Source: Muscardinus avellanarius (taxonomy: Eukaryota; Chordata; Mammalia; Rodentia; Gliridae). Taken from it: DNA of 64,000 nucleotides. The notes beneath the pieces are model-generated. The model did not search any database and was not told where the DNA came from. It saw only the letters and a list, made by a program, of their open reading frames with translations. The translations under genes were made by a program, and so were the position numbers. Positions 62,870 through 64,000 of this stretch are shown here, in pieces (position 1 is the first letter of the stretch; each line of letters opens with the position of its first letter). The stretch is from positions 73,324,635 through 73,388,634 of the forward strand of contig OY726569.1 of assembly GCA_963383645.1 (NCBI GenBank), read 5' to 3'.

Positions 62870-63319
62870 AGCCGGGCGTGGTGGCGCACACTTGTAATCC
62901 CCACGCTTGGGAGGCAGAGACAGGAGGATCCCGCAGGTTCGAAGCCAGCCGCGCTGGCGTAAGAGACCCTGTTTCAAAAATATAAAAAATAGCCGGGTGT
63001 GGTGGCGCACGCTTGTAATCCCCGCGCTTGGGAGGCAGAGACAGGAGGATCGCGCAGGTTCGAAGCCAGCCGCGCGCGCTGGCTTAGGAGACCCTGTTTC
63101 CAAAATTAAAATGTACAAAAAATAGGTCTGGGAGTGTAGCCCGGAGGTAGAAGGGCTTCCAGAAACCCCAGTACCACCAAAAAAAATAAATAAATAAAAA
63201 TAATAAAAATAATAAAAATAAAAAATAGGTCTGGGAGTGTAGCCCAGAGGTAGAAGGGCTTCCAGGAACCCTAGTACCACCAAAATAAATAAATAAATTA
63301 AATAAATAAATAAATAAAT
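62870..63319 (+). mobile_element. SINE-in-SINE: two young B1-dID copies
   Basis: An outer copy starts GCCGGGCGTGGTGGCGCACA and runs to its linker (62989). A second full copy of the same subtype follows (about 62991-63180), then A-rich sequence and the ID half of the outer copy (GGTCTGGGAGTGTAGCCCAG to CCCTAGTACCACC, about 63227-63282). The duplication AAATACTAAATGA is perfect at 62857-62869 and 63320-63332 and encloses the whole. Confidence 0.92.
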
Positions 63320-63332
63320 AAATACTAAATGA

Positions 63333-64000
63333 GCCTGGTGGGGCCAGGCTTCTGTGTAGATAGCACCGAGCCCCAGGGGTTGAGCTCACAGGCTGAGATG
63401 AGCTTACGGCACCTCCTGCTAGCTCCCTGGATAGCCAGCGGCTCAGTCAGAGGAAGGAGACCAAGCCCTGTGTGCACGTGTTGCCTGTCCTAGTGTGTGG
63501 AAGAGTTGTCAGAGAAGCTCTGAAAGCCTCGGACAGGCCCAGGGACCTGGCCTTCTGCTCCGTGGCCCCAGTGAACAAGTGTTCTCGGATCCAGGGCATG
63601 AGCCTGGGAGACTGGAGCTGGATGATGATGTAGCTCAAAGGATGCGCCCAGCCCCAGTTCTCAGCTGCCAGCAGCTGCCCGTCTGCCACCTTCTCTTCCT
63701 CCTGTAACCAGGTCAAAACTTATCTGTCCCGTGTCCCAACCTGGTGAAAACGGGCTTGTTATTTTCCCAAAGGACAACATGTCTTGCCTTGGTCCCAGGT
63801 ACTGATGTCCTCCTACGATCTGGCCCTGCCCTTTCCAAAAGGGCCAATCAACATGGAAAAGAAGGGAGGTTTGGGGCCAGGTCGACAGGTAAGCAGGGGA
63901 GGGAGCCCCAGGTTGTGGGAGTTGCCACTGTCTTCCTCTGCAGGAGCCTCTGAGGCAGCCACCTGCAAACCCTGTGCTCCTGTGCCAGACCAAAACTCTG
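63333..64000. other. Unique sequence to window end
   Basis: No gene or repeat recognised. Confidence 0.45.

Overview
This window is nuclear DNA from a rodent, most likely of the squirrel-related clade (squirrels, mountain beaver, dormice). The main evidence is about fifty dimeric SINEs with a B1 (7SL-like) left half, an A-rich linker and a shortened ID (tRNA-like) right half. This is the B1-dID architecture known from that part of the rodent tree. I see no gene with convincing exons. The window is best read as intergenic or deep-intronic DNA built from interspersed repeats, with a CpG island near the middle and several motif clusters that could be regulatory. Species and chromosome cannot be named from the sequence alone.

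Layout. 1-15.8 kb: unique sequence, an ERVL-type LTR (1577-2205), many SINEs, purine and GT microsatellites, and an old antisense L1 segment (about 12.06-14.5 kb) riddled with SINEs. 15.8-24.8 kb: a nest of retroelements inside one SINE, containing three members of an ORF1-only L1 derivative (half-L1-like). Two of these still have an open 305-codon ORF1. 24.8-34.6 kb: mostly unique DNA with a CATC satellite-like array, an antisense MaLR-type LTR and scattered SINEs. 34.66-35.46 kb: CpG island. 35.5-41.9 kb: unique DNA with a Tigger/CENP-B-like transposon fossil (37264-37480) and an inverted pair of octamer motifs. 41.9-45 kb: dense SINEs. 45-48.5 kb: motif clusters and a MaLR LTR with a CT expansion. 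48.5-50.5 kb: antisense old L1 ORF2. 51-64 kb: SINEs, a 230-bp pyrimidine tract, a perfect 17-bp hairpin, a second MEF2/E-box cluster and a SINE-in-SINE.

The most interesting system is the element family at 15879-21700, 18188-20990 and 21768-24535. The two young copies share a 5' UTR starting with adjacent ETS-like and YY1-like motifs, an intact ORF1, no ORF2, an inverted passenger piece of an ancient L1 ORF2 3' region, and a G-rich 3' UTR ending in AATAAA and an A-rich tail. Both are bounded by target-site duplications, so the composite moved as a unit and must have borrowed ORF2 protein from another L1. The older copy keeps a remnant of the ORF2 start and documents how such an element can arise. 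All identities are by eye; no database search was possible.
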